Shown: positions 40,734 to 49,536 of the stretch, in pieces | Position numbering within the stretch: position 1 is the stretch's first letter | How the letters are laid out: every line of letters begins with the position of its first letter | Assembly: GCA_026125795.1 (NCBI GenBank) | Contig: JAHCKM010000004.1 | Coordinates: 620,001 to 684,000 of the forward strand | DNA from: Burkholderiaceae bacterium | GTDB taxonomy: Bacteria > Pseudomonadota > Gammaproteobacteria > Burkholderiales > Burkholderiaceae_C | Direction: 5' to 3' | Length of the DNA: 64,000 bases | Program-made: the position numbers and the translations under genes | Notes under the pieces: model-generated | What the model saw: only the letters and a program-made list of their open reading frames with translations | What the model was told of the DNA's origin: nothing | The model's database searches: none

Positions 40734-41492
40734 CTAGGACCGGGTGCTGCGGCCGCGCAACCAGCCGTCCGGCGACGATGCCGCTGGATGCATGCGGCTG
40801 ACGATCAGGCCGCCTTGCAGGTACAGCGCGTTGAGCAGGCGCATCGCGCGTTCGCGGTCGAGACCCGGCCACTCCGCCACCTCGCGCAGGTTGCAGGTGC
40901 GGCGGCGCAGCCGGTCGACCGCCACGCCGAGGATGCTCGGCATCTCGAGACCGCGCAGGTTCACGCCGGGGGCCACGCGGTACGCCGCGGTGCCGCCGAT
41001 CTCGGGCAGCAGGCGTTCGCGCGAACCGCGCAACGCCATCTCCCACAACAGCGGGGCGAGCGGCGAGTACATCTGCGCCTCGCCCACCAGCGAATGCTCG
41101 GGGTGGCCGGGTGCGCGCAGCATCGCCGGCTCGACCTGCATCACCTGCAGTTCGCTGAGCCGCGTGGCGAGGAACTGCGGCATCGGCACCGGGCAGTGCA
41201 CCAGGCGCTCGGCCGGGAACAGCGTCAGCGGCACGACGCGGTCGGTCCACTGCAGGTTCACCGTCAGCGGGTAGCCATGGCGCAGGCAGGCGGCCAGCAC
41301 GTCGAGCAGTTCACTTTGTTTGCCGTCGCGCTCGAAGCGCTCGAGGTCCTGCATCAGCGAAGGGCTGAGCGAGCTCAGGCGCGTGGAGTTCGCGTCGACG
41401 CTGCCCACACGCACCAAGTCGTCGAGGTAGCGCTGGAATGCGCTCACGCGCATCAGGTCGGGTTCGCCGAGGGGCAGGGTGGACTGGAACAT
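40734..41492 (-). CDS. Conserved-looking hypothetical protein with C-terminal winged-helix pattern
   Basis: A 252-residue soluble protein that I do not recognise. The N-terminal part has no clear motif. The last 70 residues (TCNLREVAEWPGLDRERAMR, then LLNALYLQGGLIVSR) look like a winged-helix turn. It may be a regulator or an adaptor. It stands alone between convergent/divergent neighbours, 39 bp downstream of the MocR gene on the same strand. Confidence 0.6.
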   Translation of the reverse strand: MFQSTLPLGEPDLMRVSAFQRYLDDLVRVGSVDANSTRLSSLSPSLMQDLERFERDGKQSELLDVLAACLRHGYPLTVNLQWTDRVVPLTLFPAERLVHCPVPMPQFLATRLSELQVMQVEPAMLRAPGHPEHSLVGEAQMYSPLAPLLWEMALRGSRERLLPEIGGTAAYRVAPGVNLRGLEMPSILGVAVDRLRRRTCNLREVAEWPGLDRERAMRLLNALYLQGGLIVSRMHPAASSPDGWLRGRSTRS

Positions 41493-41531
41493 GGCGGGCG
41501 GATACGAATGTTACTAGCCTAAGCCCGGTGT

Positions 41532-42992
41532 TCAGACCGAATCTCTCGAAGAGATGCGCTCGCGCAGTGCATCTCTGGCTCGTTCAAACGCGCGCCAGAA
41601 GCGGGCGTCCTGTGCGCTGGCGAAGTTGATGCGCATCAAGCGGCTGGGGCGCGCCGGCACATGGAACAAACGCCCAGGTGCAACCAGCCAGCCGTCAGCA
41701 GCCATGCGCTCGGCCAGCGCCTCGGTGTCGACGCCGGTGTCCACCCAGCCGAACAGGCCCTGGGGCTCGGCTGCCATCGTGCAGCCCGCTTCCTGCACCA
41801 GCCGGACCACGCGCGTGCGCGCCGCCGCCAGCCGCGCGGTCACGCGTTCGGCGTGGCGTCGCAGCAGCCCTTGCTCGAGACACCAGGCCACCGCACGCTC
41901 CAGCACCGCCGGGGTGGTGAGCGAGCTCAACAGCTTGGTGTCGACGATGGCGTCGACCAGCGCGCGTGGTGCGGCCAGTGCGCCGACGCGCCAGTTGGGC
42001 GCCAGGATCTTGGAGAACCCGGTGACATAGATGGTGCGTCGCAGTCCGTCGAGTGCGGCCAGCCGCGGGGCGTGGCTCGGCGCCAGCCAGGCATAGGTGT
42101 CGTCTTCCACCAGGATCAGGTCATGCGCTTCGGCGAGCTGCAGCACCTGGTGCGCCGCCGCCAGCGACAACGTGGCGCCGGTGGGGTTGTGCAGCACCGA
42201 CACGGTCACGTACAGGCGCGGTCGGTGAGCCTGGATCCGTTCGCGCAGTATCTGCAGATCGGGTCCGGCCGGGCCGCGAGGCACCGGCAGCAGGCGCATG
42301 CCCAGGCCGGTGAGGCGCGCGTGCTCCACCGCCCAGCCGGGGTCGTCGACCAATACCGCGTCGCCCGGCTTCAACAGCGTGCGCGCCACGATGTCCAGGG
42401 CGTGCGTGGCGCCGACCGCTGTGACGATCTGCGACGCGTCGCACGCGATGCCGAGCTCTCCCGACAGGCGACGAGCCAATGCGCCGCGCAGACCCGGATC
42501 GCCGGCCGGCTCGCCGTAGCGCAGCGCGTCGTCGCCATCGGTCATGGCGCGGCGCAGCGCGCGCTGCAGCAGCGACGGATCGAGCCAGGTCTCGGGCAGC
42601 GTGCCCAGGCCCGGGCCTGGCAGCGAGGCGCGCGTGCGGAACATCGCCCGGATGAGAGCGGCCGCGTCCACCGGAGCCGGCAGCGCGAGGTCCGCGTCGG
42701 CATGCAGGCGCGCCGCCGGCGCGGCGGTGGACGGACGCACGAAGAAGCCGCGCTGGCGCCGCGCCTCGACCAAACCGTGCGCCTGCAGCCGGTCATAAGC
42801 GGCCACCACGGTGCTCGGGCTCACGCCGTGGGCGCGCGCGCAATCGCGCACCGACGGCAGCCGCGCACCGGGCTGCAACAAGCGCTGGCCGATGCGCTGC
42901 GCATAGTGCGCCGCGAGTCGCTCGCCCAGCGTGCCTTCCGGTCCGGACGGTGTTGCGGGCGTGGCGAGGGGCGGGCTGTGGCGGTGATCCAT
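41532..42992 (-). CDS. MocR-family regulator (GntR HTH + aminotransferase domain)
   Basis: The 486-residue protein has a GntR winged helix (about residues 20-90, with LPSVRDCARAHGVSPSTVVA) and a class I aminotransferase fold (about 115-480). The PLP lysine is in GFSKILAPNWRVG. MocR proteins sense PLP or a PLP-amino acid adduct. It is divergent from the EamA gene at 43082; an inverted repeat lies in the shared 89-bp gap. It probably controls the transporter-aminotransferase-PhzF run. Confidence 0.93.
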   Translation of the reverse strand: MDHRHSPPLATPATPSGPEGTLGERLAAHYAQRIGQRLLQPGARLPSVRDCARAHGVSPSTVVAAYDRLQAHGLVEARRQRGFFVRPSTAAPAARLHADADLALPAPVDAAALIRAMFRTRASLPGPGLGTLPETWLDPSLLQRALRRAMTDGDDALRYGEPAGDPGLRGALARRLSGELGIACDASQIVTAVGATHALDIVARTLLKPGDAVLVDDPGWAVEHARLTGLGMRLLPVPRGPAGPDLQILRERIQAHRPRLYVTVSVLHNPTGATLSLAAAHQVLQLAEAHDLILVEDDTYAWLAPSHAPRLAALDGLRRTIYVTGFSKILAPNWRVGALAAPRALVDAIVDTKLLSSLTTPAVLERAVAWCLEQGLLRRHAERVTARLAAARTRVVRLVQEAGCTMAAEPQGLFGWVDTGVDTEALAERMAADGWLVAPGRLFHVPARPSRLMRINFASAQDARFWRAFERARDALRERISSRDSV

Positions 42993-43007
42993 GTGTATGG
43001 CCTCCTT

Positions 43008-43061
43008 GATCAGTACAGATGGTTGATCTGTGCGGCCAAGTGTACTGAAACTGTATTGATC
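43008..43061. promoter_or_regulatory. Candidate MocR operator
   Basis: GATCAGTACAG (43008-43018) and CTGTATTGATC (43051-43061) form an 11-bp inverted repeat with one mismatch. An internal TGTACTG half-site lies at 43041. It spans the centre of the divergent gap. TAGACT at 43069-43074 is a plausible -10 for the transporter gene. Confidence 0.5.
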
Positions 43062-43081
43062 GTCTGCCTAGACTGGATGCC

Positions 43082-44032
43082 ATGAACAGCATGACCAGCG
43101 CGGTCGCGTTGCCTGCCCCATGTGCCGCCGAACAGGCCGTGGCACGGCGTCGCGGATTTGCCTACGGCACGCTCGGCGTCGCGTTGTTCGCGTTGACGAT
43201 TCCGATGACGCGCCTGGCCAGCGGCAGCCTGGAGGCTCCGCAGCTGTCACCCTGGTTCGTCGCGCTCGGTCGCGCCGCACTGGCGGGCTTGCTCGCACTG
43301 CTGTACTTGTTGGCCGTGCGTGCGCCGCGGCCCAGCGCCGCGCAGTGGCGCGGGCTCGCGCTCACCGCCGGCGGTGTGGTGTTCGGTTTTCCGGTCTTCA
43401 TGGGGCTGGCGGTCCAGCGCGTCGATGCCGTGCACGCGTCGGTCGTCACCGGCATCCTGCCGCTGGTGACGGCGGTGTTGGGCGCCTGGCTGCTCGGCCA
43501 GCGTCAGCGCGCGCCGTTCTGGTGGTGCGCCGTGCTCGGCATGGCGCTGGTGGTGGTGTTCGCGTGGTGGCGCGGTGGCGCGGCGCTGCAAGCCGCCGAC
43601 GGGCTGCTCGCCGTGGCCCTGGTGCTGGGTGCGCTCGGTTATGTGTGGGGCGCTCGCCTGTCGGCGTCGATGCGGCCCGAGCACGTGATTTCTTGGGTGC
43701 TGGTGCTGTCGCTGCCGCTCACGCTGCCGCTGGCATGGGCCACGCGGCCGAGTGCGCCGGTGCAGGCCGCGTCGTGGGCCGGTTTTGCCTACGTGGCGCT
43801 GTTCTCGATGTGGATCGGCTTCTTCGCGTGGTACCGTGGCCTGGCACTGGGCGGCACGGTGCGAATCAGCCAGGTGCAGCTGCTGCAGCCGTTCCTGTCG
43901 ATCCTCGCGGCCGTGCCGATTCTGGGCGAGCGTGTCGATGCGGCCACCGGGGTGTTCCTGTTGGCCGTGATGGTCGTGGTGTTCGCGTCGCGCCGTGCTG
44001 CGAGCGCAGCCGCTTCCTCGAAAGGACCGTGA
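43082..44032 (+). CDS. EamA/DMT-family transporter, MocR-linked
   Basis: A 316-residue protein with ten membrane helices (first half from AYGTLGVALFALTIPMTRLA). It is divergent from MocR, and transporters in this position usually move the amino acid or amine sensed by the regulator. It is followed at 67 bp by an aminotransferase gene. Confidence 0.86.
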   Translation: MNSMTSAVALPAPCAAEQAVARRRGFAYGTLGVALFALTIPMTRLASGSLEAPQLSPWFVALGRAALAGLLALLYLLAVRAPRPSAAQWRGLALTAGGVVFGFPVFMGLAVQRVDAVHASVVTGILPLVTAVLGAWLLGQRQRAPFWWCAVLGMALVVVFAWWRGGAALQAADGLLAVALVLGALGYVWGARLSASMRPEHVISWVLVLSLPLTLPLAWATRPSAPVQAASWAGFAYVALFSMWIGFFAWYRGLALGGTVRISQVQLLQPFLSILAAVPILGERVDAATGVFLLAVMVVVFASRRAASAAASSKGP

Positions 44033-44034
44033 GC

Positions 44035-44103
44035 ATGAACCCCGGCCCCGCCGCTCCGAAGGCGGCTCGTACCGCAATGAACAGCATGGAGGTTCCGCAA
44101 TGA
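44035..44103 (+). CDS. Possible 22-codon small reading frame before the aminotransferase
   Basis: A small frame starts after AAAGGACCGTGAGC and ends in a TGA that overlaps the aminotransferase ATG (ATGA). It is Pro/Ala-rich (MNPGPAAPKAARTA, then MNSMEVPQ). It repeats the motif ATGAACAGCATG found at the transporter start. It could be a coupling leader or a chance frame. Confidence 0.2.
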   Translation: MNPGPAAPKAARTAMNSMEVPQ

Positions 44104-45305
44104 GTGTTTGGCTGCCGGCGCGTCGCAGCGCGCGCATGAATCCGTCGATCATCCGCGAGATCCTGAAGCTCACGGAGCGTCCCGGCGTGCGATCGATGGC
44201 CGGTGGCCTGCCGTCGCCCGACAGTTTTCCGGTCGACGCGATCCGCGTGGCCTGCGCCAAGGTGCTGCGTGACGCGCCGCGCGAGGCGCTGCAGTACGCC
44301 GCGAGCGAAGGCTTCGGCCCGCTGCGCGAGTGGGTTGCCGCGCACCTGGCCAAGCAGGGCCTGGCGGCGCGCGCCGATCAGGTGCTGATCACCACCGGCT
44401 CGCAACAAGGACTCGACCTGGTGGCCAAGGTGCTGATCGACGCGGGTTCACCGGTGGCGGTGGAGACACCTACGTACCTCGGCGCGCTGCAGGCTTTTGC
44501 GCCGTTCGAGCCCAACTTCGTGTCGATCGAATGCGACGACGACGGCCCGCTGCCGCCATCGATGGCCGCGCTCGCCACGCGCGCGCCGGGCACGCGCTTC
44601 GCGTACCTGCTGCCGAACTTCCAGAACCCCACCGGCCGAGTGATCCCGCGCGCGCGCCGCGAGGCGCTGGTGCAGGCGGCGCGCAGCGCCCGCGTGCCTT
44701 TGGTGGAGGACAACCCGTACGGCGACCTGTGGTTCGATGAGCCGCCGCCGCCGGCGCTGTCGTCGTTGTGGCCCGAAGGCTGCATCTACCTCGGCTCGTT
44801 CTCCAAGGTGCTGACGCCGGGCTTTCGGCTCGGCTACCTGGTGGCGCCGCCGGCACTGGCGCCCAAGCTGCTGCAGGCCAAGCAGGCCGCCGACCTGCAC
44901 ACGCCGGGCTTCAACCAGCGTGTGGTCTACGAGGTGGTGCGCGACGGCTTCCTCGATCAACACGTGCCGACGATCCGCGCGCGCTATCGCGCGCAGCGCG
45001 ACGCGATGGAAACCGCGTTGCAGCGCCACATGCCTGCCGGCACCAGCTGGCACGCACCGCGCGGCGGCATGTTCTTCTGGTTGCGCCTGCCCGAGGGACT
45101 GGATGCGATGCAGTTGCTCGAATCGGCGGTGGCGGCGGGGGTGGCCTATGTGCCCGGCGCGCCGTTCTACGCGCACGCGCCCGATGCGCGCGCGCTTCGC
45201 CTGAGCTTCGTCACGCTGAGCCCGGCCGACATCGCCGAGGGTGTTGCCGCGCTCGGCCGCGTGCTGCAGCAGGCACACGCGGCGCTCGCGCTGCCGACGC
45301 CTTGA
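44100..45305 (+). CDS. PLP-dependent class I aminotransferase (2-aminoadipate/LysN type)
   Basis: A 401-residue fold-type I enzyme. Motifs are SMAGGLPSPDSFPVDAI at the start, LLPNFQNPTGRVIPRARR, and the PLP lysine in GSFSKVLTPGFRLGYL. The closest named groups are 2-aminoadipate and valine-pyruvate type transaminases. GGAGG precedes the ATG. Its position in a MocR-controlled run with a transporter and PhzF suggests turnover of a particular amino acid. Confidence 0.9.
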   Translation: MSVWLPARRSARMNPSIIREILKLTERPGVRSMAGGLPSPDSFPVDAIRVACAKVLRDAPREALQYAASEGFGPLREWVAAHLAKQGLAARADQVLITTGSQQGLDLVAKVLIDAGSPVAVETPTYLGALQAFAPFEPNFVSIECDDDGPLPPSMAALATRAPGTRFAYLLPNFQNPTGRVIPRARREALVQAARSARVPLVEDNPYGDLWFDEPPPPALSSLWPEGCIYLGSFSKVLTPGFRLGYLVAPPALAPKLLQAKQAADLHTPGFNQRVVYEVVRDGFLDQHVPTIRARYRAQRDAMETALQRHMPAGTSWHAPRGGMFFWLRLPEGLDAMQLLESAVAAGVAYVPGAPFYAHAPDARALRLSFVTLSPADIAEGVAALGRVLQQAHAALALPTP

Positions 45306-45332
45306 GCCCCTGCCTTCAATCGGTGCGACGCC

Positions 45333-46172
45333 ATGACACAGATCCGCCGCTACAGCGAAGTCGACGTGTTCACCGCGCTGCCGCTGCTGGGCAACCCGCT
45401 GGCGGTGGTGCACGACGGCCGCGGCTTGAGCGATGCCCAGATGGCCGCGTTTGCGCGCTGGACCAACCTGTCGGAGACCACGTTTCTGCTGCCGCCCACG
45501 CTGCCTCAGGCCGACTACAAGGTTCGCATCTTCACGCCCGAGCGCGAGCTGCCCTTCGCCGGGCATCCGACGTTGGGCAGTTGCCATGCGTGGATCGGCG
45601 CCGGCGGCCGGCCGCGCAGCGCGGATGAAGTGATCCAGGAATGCGGTGTCGGCCTGGTGCGCATTCGCCGCGACGGAGCGCGCCTCGCGTTCGCCGCGCC
45701 TGCGCTCAAACGCAGCGGCCCGCTCGAGCCCGACTTGCTGGCGCGCATCGAGCGCGGCCTCGGCTTGCCTGCCGGCGACGTGGTGGACCACCAATGGGTC
45801 GACAACGGCCCGGGCTGGTGTGCCGTGCGGCTGGCCTCGGCCGAGCGCGTGCTGCAACTGAAGCCCGACTACACGCAACTGCGCGGCCTGAGTCTCGGCG
45901 TGGTGGCGCCGCATCCGGCGGGCGGCGACGCGCAGTTCGAAGTGCGCGCGCTCATCGGCCACGGCCCGGGGTATGAAGACCCGGTGACCGGCAGCCTCAA
46001 CGCCAGCCTGGCGCAATGGCTGATCGGCAGCGGCGTCGCGCCGCCCCAGTACGTGGCGGCACAAGGCGCCGCGCTGAAACGCGCCGGCCGCGTGCACGTG
46101 CAGCGCATCGGCGCCGACACCTGGATCGGCGGCGATGTCTGCGAGGTGGTGGCCGGTACAGTCGTGTTGTGA
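45333..46172 (+). CDS. PhzF-family protein
   Basis: A 279-residue PhzF-fold protein with the GNPLAVV opening, the catalytic Glu in NLSETTFLLPP (about residue 49) and GYEDPVTGSLNASLAQWL in the second half. PhzF proteins are isomerases or epimerases acting on small cyclic or amino-acid-like substrates. The stop overlaps the following GTG start. Function here is set only by context. Confidence 0.88.
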   Translation: MTQIRRYSEVDVFTALPLLGNPLAVVHDGRGLSDAQMAAFARWTNLSETTFLLPPTLPQADYKVRIFTPERELPFAGHPTLGSCHAWIGAGGRPRSADEVIQECGVGLVRIRRDGARLAFAAPALKRSGPLEPDLLARIERGLGLPAGDVVDHQWVDNGPGWCAVRLASAERVLQLKPDYTQLRGLSLGVVAPHPAGGDAQFEVRALIGHGPGYEDPVTGSLNASLAQWLIGSGVAPPQYVAAQGAALKRAGRVHVQRIGADTWIGGDVCEVVAGTVVL

Positions 46173-46852
46173 ACGCAAGGGTCGATCACCTCGTCATCGC
46201 CGCCGACTCGCTCGAGCAAGGTGCGTTGTGGTGCGAACGAACGCTTGGCGTGCAACCGGCCGGCGGTGGCCGGCATGCGCTGATGGGAACGCACAACCGC
46301 TTGCTGTCGATCAGCAGCGAGCGCTTTCCCGAGTGTTATCTCGAGATCATCGCGATCGATCCGGCGGCCGCGGCGCCGGCGCGACTGCGCTGGTTCGGCC
46401 TCGACGCGCCGGCTCTGCGCGAGGCCGTGCGCGTGCAGCCGCGGCTGGTGCACGTGGTGGCGCGCACCCGCATGATCGAGATGGTGCGCTGGGGGTTGAT
46501 CAACAGCGGATTGAATCCAGGCGAACCGCTGGCCGCGCAGCGCGAGACATCGCAAGGGCTGCTGAAGTGGCGCATCACCGTGCGTGACGACGGGCGGGTC
46601 GAGTGCGCCGGCGCGCTGCCGACACTGATCGAGTGGCAGGGCGACGCTCACCCGAGCAAGCAGCTGCCGCGCTCGCCGGTGGCGCTGCAAGCGCTGACGC
46701 TGCGCGGCGTGCCGGCGCAGGCGCTCGATGTGCTCAAGCTGCCGGCGGTGCAGGCCGCGGCGCTCCAGGCGGGCGCGGCGGCGCCGCTGTCGGCCACGTT
46801 CGACACCCCGGGCGGCCGCGTGGTGCTCGATGCGTGGCATCCCGATGCATGA
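46169..46852 (+). CDS. Glyoxalase-like domain protein
   Basis: A 227-residue protein starting at a GTG that overlaps the PhzF stop. The opening VDHLVIAADSLEQGALWCER and ALMGTHNRLLSI followed by CYLEIIAID fit the glyoxalase-like (PF13468) group of VOC proteins. Substrate unknown. Tight coupling to PhzF implies a shared pathway. Confidence 0.78.
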   Translation: MNARVDHLVIAADSLEQGALWCERTLGVQPAGGGRHALMGTHNRLLSISSERFPECYLEIIAIDPAAAAPARLRWFGLDAPALREAVRVQPRLVHVVARTRMIEMVRWGLINSGLNPGEPLAAQRETSQGLLKWRITVRDDGRVECAGALPTLIEWQGDAHPSKQLPRSPVALQALTLRGVPAQALDVLKLPAVQAAALQAGAAAPLSATFDTPGGRVVLDAWHPDA

Positions 46853-46859
46853 GGTGCGC

Positions 46860-47585
46860 ATGACCGAAGAACTGTTCCGCGACGACGCCACGCTGCAGCA
46901 GTGCGAGGCTCGCGTGCTTGCCGTCGATGCCGGCGGCATCCGGCTCGACCGCACGGTGTTCTATCCGCAGGGCGGCGGCCAGGCCGGCGACGCCGGCGTG
47001 CTGCGCCTGCCCGATGGCCGGGAGCTGCGCATCGTCGACACCAAGAAGGGCGCAACGCCCGGCGACATCGTGCACCTGCCAGCGCCCGATGCCGATGCGT
47101 CGATGCTGACCCCGGGCTGCACGGTGACCGCGGTGATCGACTGGCAGCGTCGGCACCGCCACATGCGCTTTCATACCGCCACGCATCTGTTGTGCGCGCT
47201 GGTCCCGCATCCGGTCGACGGCTGCTCCATCACCGCCGACTACGCGCGGCTCGATTTCCACATGACCGAGCCGCTCGACAAGGAGGCATTGACCGCCGGT
47301 CTGGCGCGTTTGATCGGCGAAGCACACGTCGTGCGCCATCGCTGGATCACCGAGGCCGAGCTCGATGCCAACCCGCAGCTCGTGCGCAGCATGAGCGTGC
47401 AACCGCCTCGCGGCCAGGGGCGTGTGCGCGTGATGGAGGTCGACGGCGTCGACCTGCAGCCGTGCGGCGGCACGCACGTGGCCAACACGGCCGAGATCGG
47501 CCGTGTGGTGGTCACCAAGATCGAAAAGAAGTCGGCCAAGACCCGCAGGGTCGTACTCGGCTTTGCCGAGTCAGCCGAAGGCTGA
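46860..47585 (+). CDS. Alanyl-tRNA editing protein (AlaX-type)
   Basis: A 241-residue protein with the editing-site motif HTATHLL (about residue 104) and CGGTHVANTAEIG (about 202), plus the VFYPQGGGQAGD opening. Free-standing AlaX proteins hydrolyse Ser-tRNA-Ala or Gly-tRNA-Ala. The GAGG spacing favours ATG 46860; ATG 46845, overlapping the previous gene, is the alternative. It ends the MocR-linked gene run. Confidence 0.92.
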   Translation: MTEELFRDDATLQQCEARVLAVDAGGIRLDRTVFYPQGGGQAGDAGVLRLPDGRELRIVDTKKGATPGDIVHLPAPDADASMLTPGCTVTAVIDWQRRHRHMRFHTATHLLCALVPHPVDGCSITADYARLDFHMTEPLDKEALTAGLARLIGEAHVVRHRWITEAELDANPQLVRSMSVQPPRGQGRVRVMEVDGVDLQPCGGTHVANTAEIGRVVVTKIEKKSAKTRRVVLGFAESAEG

Positions 47586-47612
47586 GGCCGGCTTTGCCGA
47601 GGCCGGGCGGGA

Positions 47613-48083
47613 TCAGTTGCTGCTGTACTTCTCCGCCCGGTAGTCGTCGTGGCAAGCCTTGCAGGCTTGGCCCAGAGAGCCCAGCGCGGTCTTGATGTTG
47701 TCGAGATTGCCGGTCTTCGCCGCCGCCTCGAACTTCTCGGCCTCGGCCTGCATCTTGCCGGCCAGGTCTTTCACCTTGGCCTGATCCTTCCAGACCTCGG
47801 GCTTGGCGCGCGTCGGCGCACCCTTGTCGGAACCTTCGACGAACGCCGCGAACGGCAGCTTCGACATCGTGACGACGATGGCGGCGTTGTCGGCGGCCGC
47901 CTTGGCGTCGAACGGCACCCGGCCCTGTGCCATCGCGCCGACCCGGCCCAGGTGGTTGGCCATCACCGTGAAGACCGACTGCCGGTACTTGATGGCGTCC
48001 TCGGGCTTCTGAAACTGTGCGTGCGCGCTCAGGCTGGCCAGCGCGCCGAACACGGCGACGGCAGTCACGATCAGACGTTTCAT
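47613..48083 (-). CDS. Cytochrome c' / c556-type protein
   Basis: A 156-residue periplasmic protein. The signal peptide ends LSAHAQ, the middle is a four-helix-bundle-like stretch, and the heme motif CKACH sits near the C-terminus, as in class II cytochromes c. It is divergent from the cytochrome b561 gene with 203 bp between starts, a pairing common in this order, and may exchange electrons with it or bind NO. Confidence 0.9.
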   Translation of the reverse strand: MKRLIVTAVAVFGALASLSAHAQFQKPEDAIKYRQSVFTVMANHLGRVGAMAQGRVPFDAKAAADNAAIVVTMSKLPFAAFVEGSDKGAPTRAKPEVWKDQAKVKDLAGKMQAEAEKFEAAAKTGNLDNIKTALGSLGQACKACHDDYRAEKYSSN

Positions 48084-48286
48084 GCAGATTCTCCAGCGTG
48101 GGGTCGGTTGGACGTTGAGGCACCGGGCCTGGGGCGGCGCGGCGGTCGGCGAGTGTACGTGCCGCCGTCCCGAGGCATTCCGCGCATCGGTGAATCCACC
48201 GATCGAACGCTCGGGTATGGACGCGCTTGGGACTGCAGATCCGCTATCGTTGCGGCTCGCCGCCGCGCAGGAGCGCCCGAAACGCC

Positions 48287-48988
48287 ATGACCGAGACCAG
48301 CACCCCCACGCCCCCTGGCGAGCGTGCGGTGCGTGTGTGGGACCTGCCAACCCGGCTCTTCCACTGGGCACTCGCGGTCGCGCTGGTCGCGCAGGTGATC
48401 ACCGGCAAGATCGGCGGCGCCGCGCTGCCCTGGCACTTTCGCATCGGCTATTGCATCTTTGCGCTGATCGTGTTCCGGCTGGTGTGGGGCTTCATCGGTG
48501 GACACTGGTCGCGCTTCAAGAGCTTCATCTACGGCCCGGCCAGCATGCTGCGCTATCTGCGCAACCGCCAGGTCGCAGGCGACCTGTTCCATGTCGGCCA
48601 CAACCCGCTGGGCAGCGCGTCGGTGTTCGCGATGCTCGGAATCCTGGTCGTGCAGGTGGCCACGGGCCTGGTGGCCGACGACGAGATCGCCACCGTCGGC
48701 CCGCTGAATCGTTTGGTGTCCACCTCGTTCGCGTTGAGCGCCACCGCCTGGCACAAGGGCGCCGGTTTCGGCATCATCGTCACTCTGGTGGTGCTTCACA
48801 TTCTCGCGATCGTGTTCTATCGGGTGCGCAGACGGCAGGACCTGATCGGTCCGATGTTCAGCGGCGACAAGGTGCTGCCCGGGTCGGTGCCCGGCAGCGT
48901 TGACGATCGCATGAGCCGCGTGCGCGCGCTCGCCGTCATCGTGGCCAGTGCGGGCCTGGTGGCCGCCGTCGTCAAGCTCGGAGGCTGA
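48287..48988 (+). CDS. Cytochrome b561-domain membrane protein
   Basis: A 233-residue protein with four to five helices. Likely heme histidines are in LPTRLFHWALAVAL, FHVGHNPLG, TAWHKGAGFG and VVLHILAIVFY. It resembles the Ni/Fe-hydrogenase b-subunit/cytochrome b561 group that passes electrons between quinone and a periplasmic partner; the divergent cytochrome c' is the likely partner. Confidence 0.9.
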   Translation: MTETSTPTPPGERAVRVWDLPTRLFHWALAVALVAQVITGKIGGAALPWHFRIGYCIFALIVFRLVWGFIGGHWSRFKSFIYGPASMLRYLRNRQVAGDLFHVGHNPLGSASVFAMLGILVVQVATGLVADDEIATVGPLNRLVSTSFALSATAWHKGAGFGIIVTLVVLHILAIVFYRVRRRQDLIGPMFSGDKVLPGSVPGSVDDRMSRVRALAVIVASAGLVAAVVKLGG

Positions 48989-48993
48989 CCCAG

Positions 48994-49536
48994 ATGTTGC
49001 GCAGGTCAGCCGCGTTGGCGGCACGTCAGGCAGCGGCGTCCGCGCTAGTGGCGCCGAACATCGTGCTCGTCGCACCCGAAACGCCCGCGCAGATCGAGGC
49101 CACACGCGCCATCTTTCGCGAGTACGCGGCCGGCCTCGGGGTCGACCTGTGTTTCCAAGGTTTCGAGGCCGAGCTGGCGGCGCTGCCCGGTGAGTACGCC
49201 GCGCCGCGCGGCTGCCTGCAGCTTGCGCTGGTCAACGGCGAGGTCGCCGGTTGCGGTGCGTTCCGGCCGATCGCCGACGTGGACTATGCCAACGCCTGCG
49301 AGATGAAGCGCCTGTTCGTGCGCCCGGCGTTTCGCGGCCTCGGCCTCGGCCGCCTGATGGCGCAGGCGCTGATGGATCAGGCGCTGCGCGCCGGCTACTC
49401 GGTGATGCTGCTGGACACGCTGGACGACATGGAAGCCGCGCGCGGCCTCTACACGGCGCTCGGGTTCGAAGAGATACCGCCGTACTACTACAACCCGATC
49501 CCGGGCGCCCACTACTTGAAGGCGCCGCTCGAATGA
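48994..49536 (+). CDS. GNAT-family N-acetyltransferase
   Basis: A 180-residue protein with the acetyl-CoA loop in KRLFVRPAFRGLGLGRLMAQ and the C-terminal GLYTALGFEEIPPYY. The start could be later than ATG 48994, since the first 20 residues look like linker. It follows cytochrome b561 by 5 bp. Substrate unknown. Confidence 0.87.
   Translation: MLRRSAALAARQAAASALVAPNIVLVAPETPAQIEATRAIFREYAAGLGVDLCFQGFEAELAALPGEYAAPRGCLQLALVNGEVAGCGAFRPIADVDYANACEMKRLFVRPAFRGLGLGRLMAQALMDQALRAGYSVMLLDTLDDMEAARGLYTALGFEEIPPYYYNPIPGAHYLKAPLE

Noticed and set aside
43995-44099. Upstream extension of the aminotransferase to 43995
   Set aside because: It would run inside the transporter gene and ignores the GGAGG before ATG 44100.
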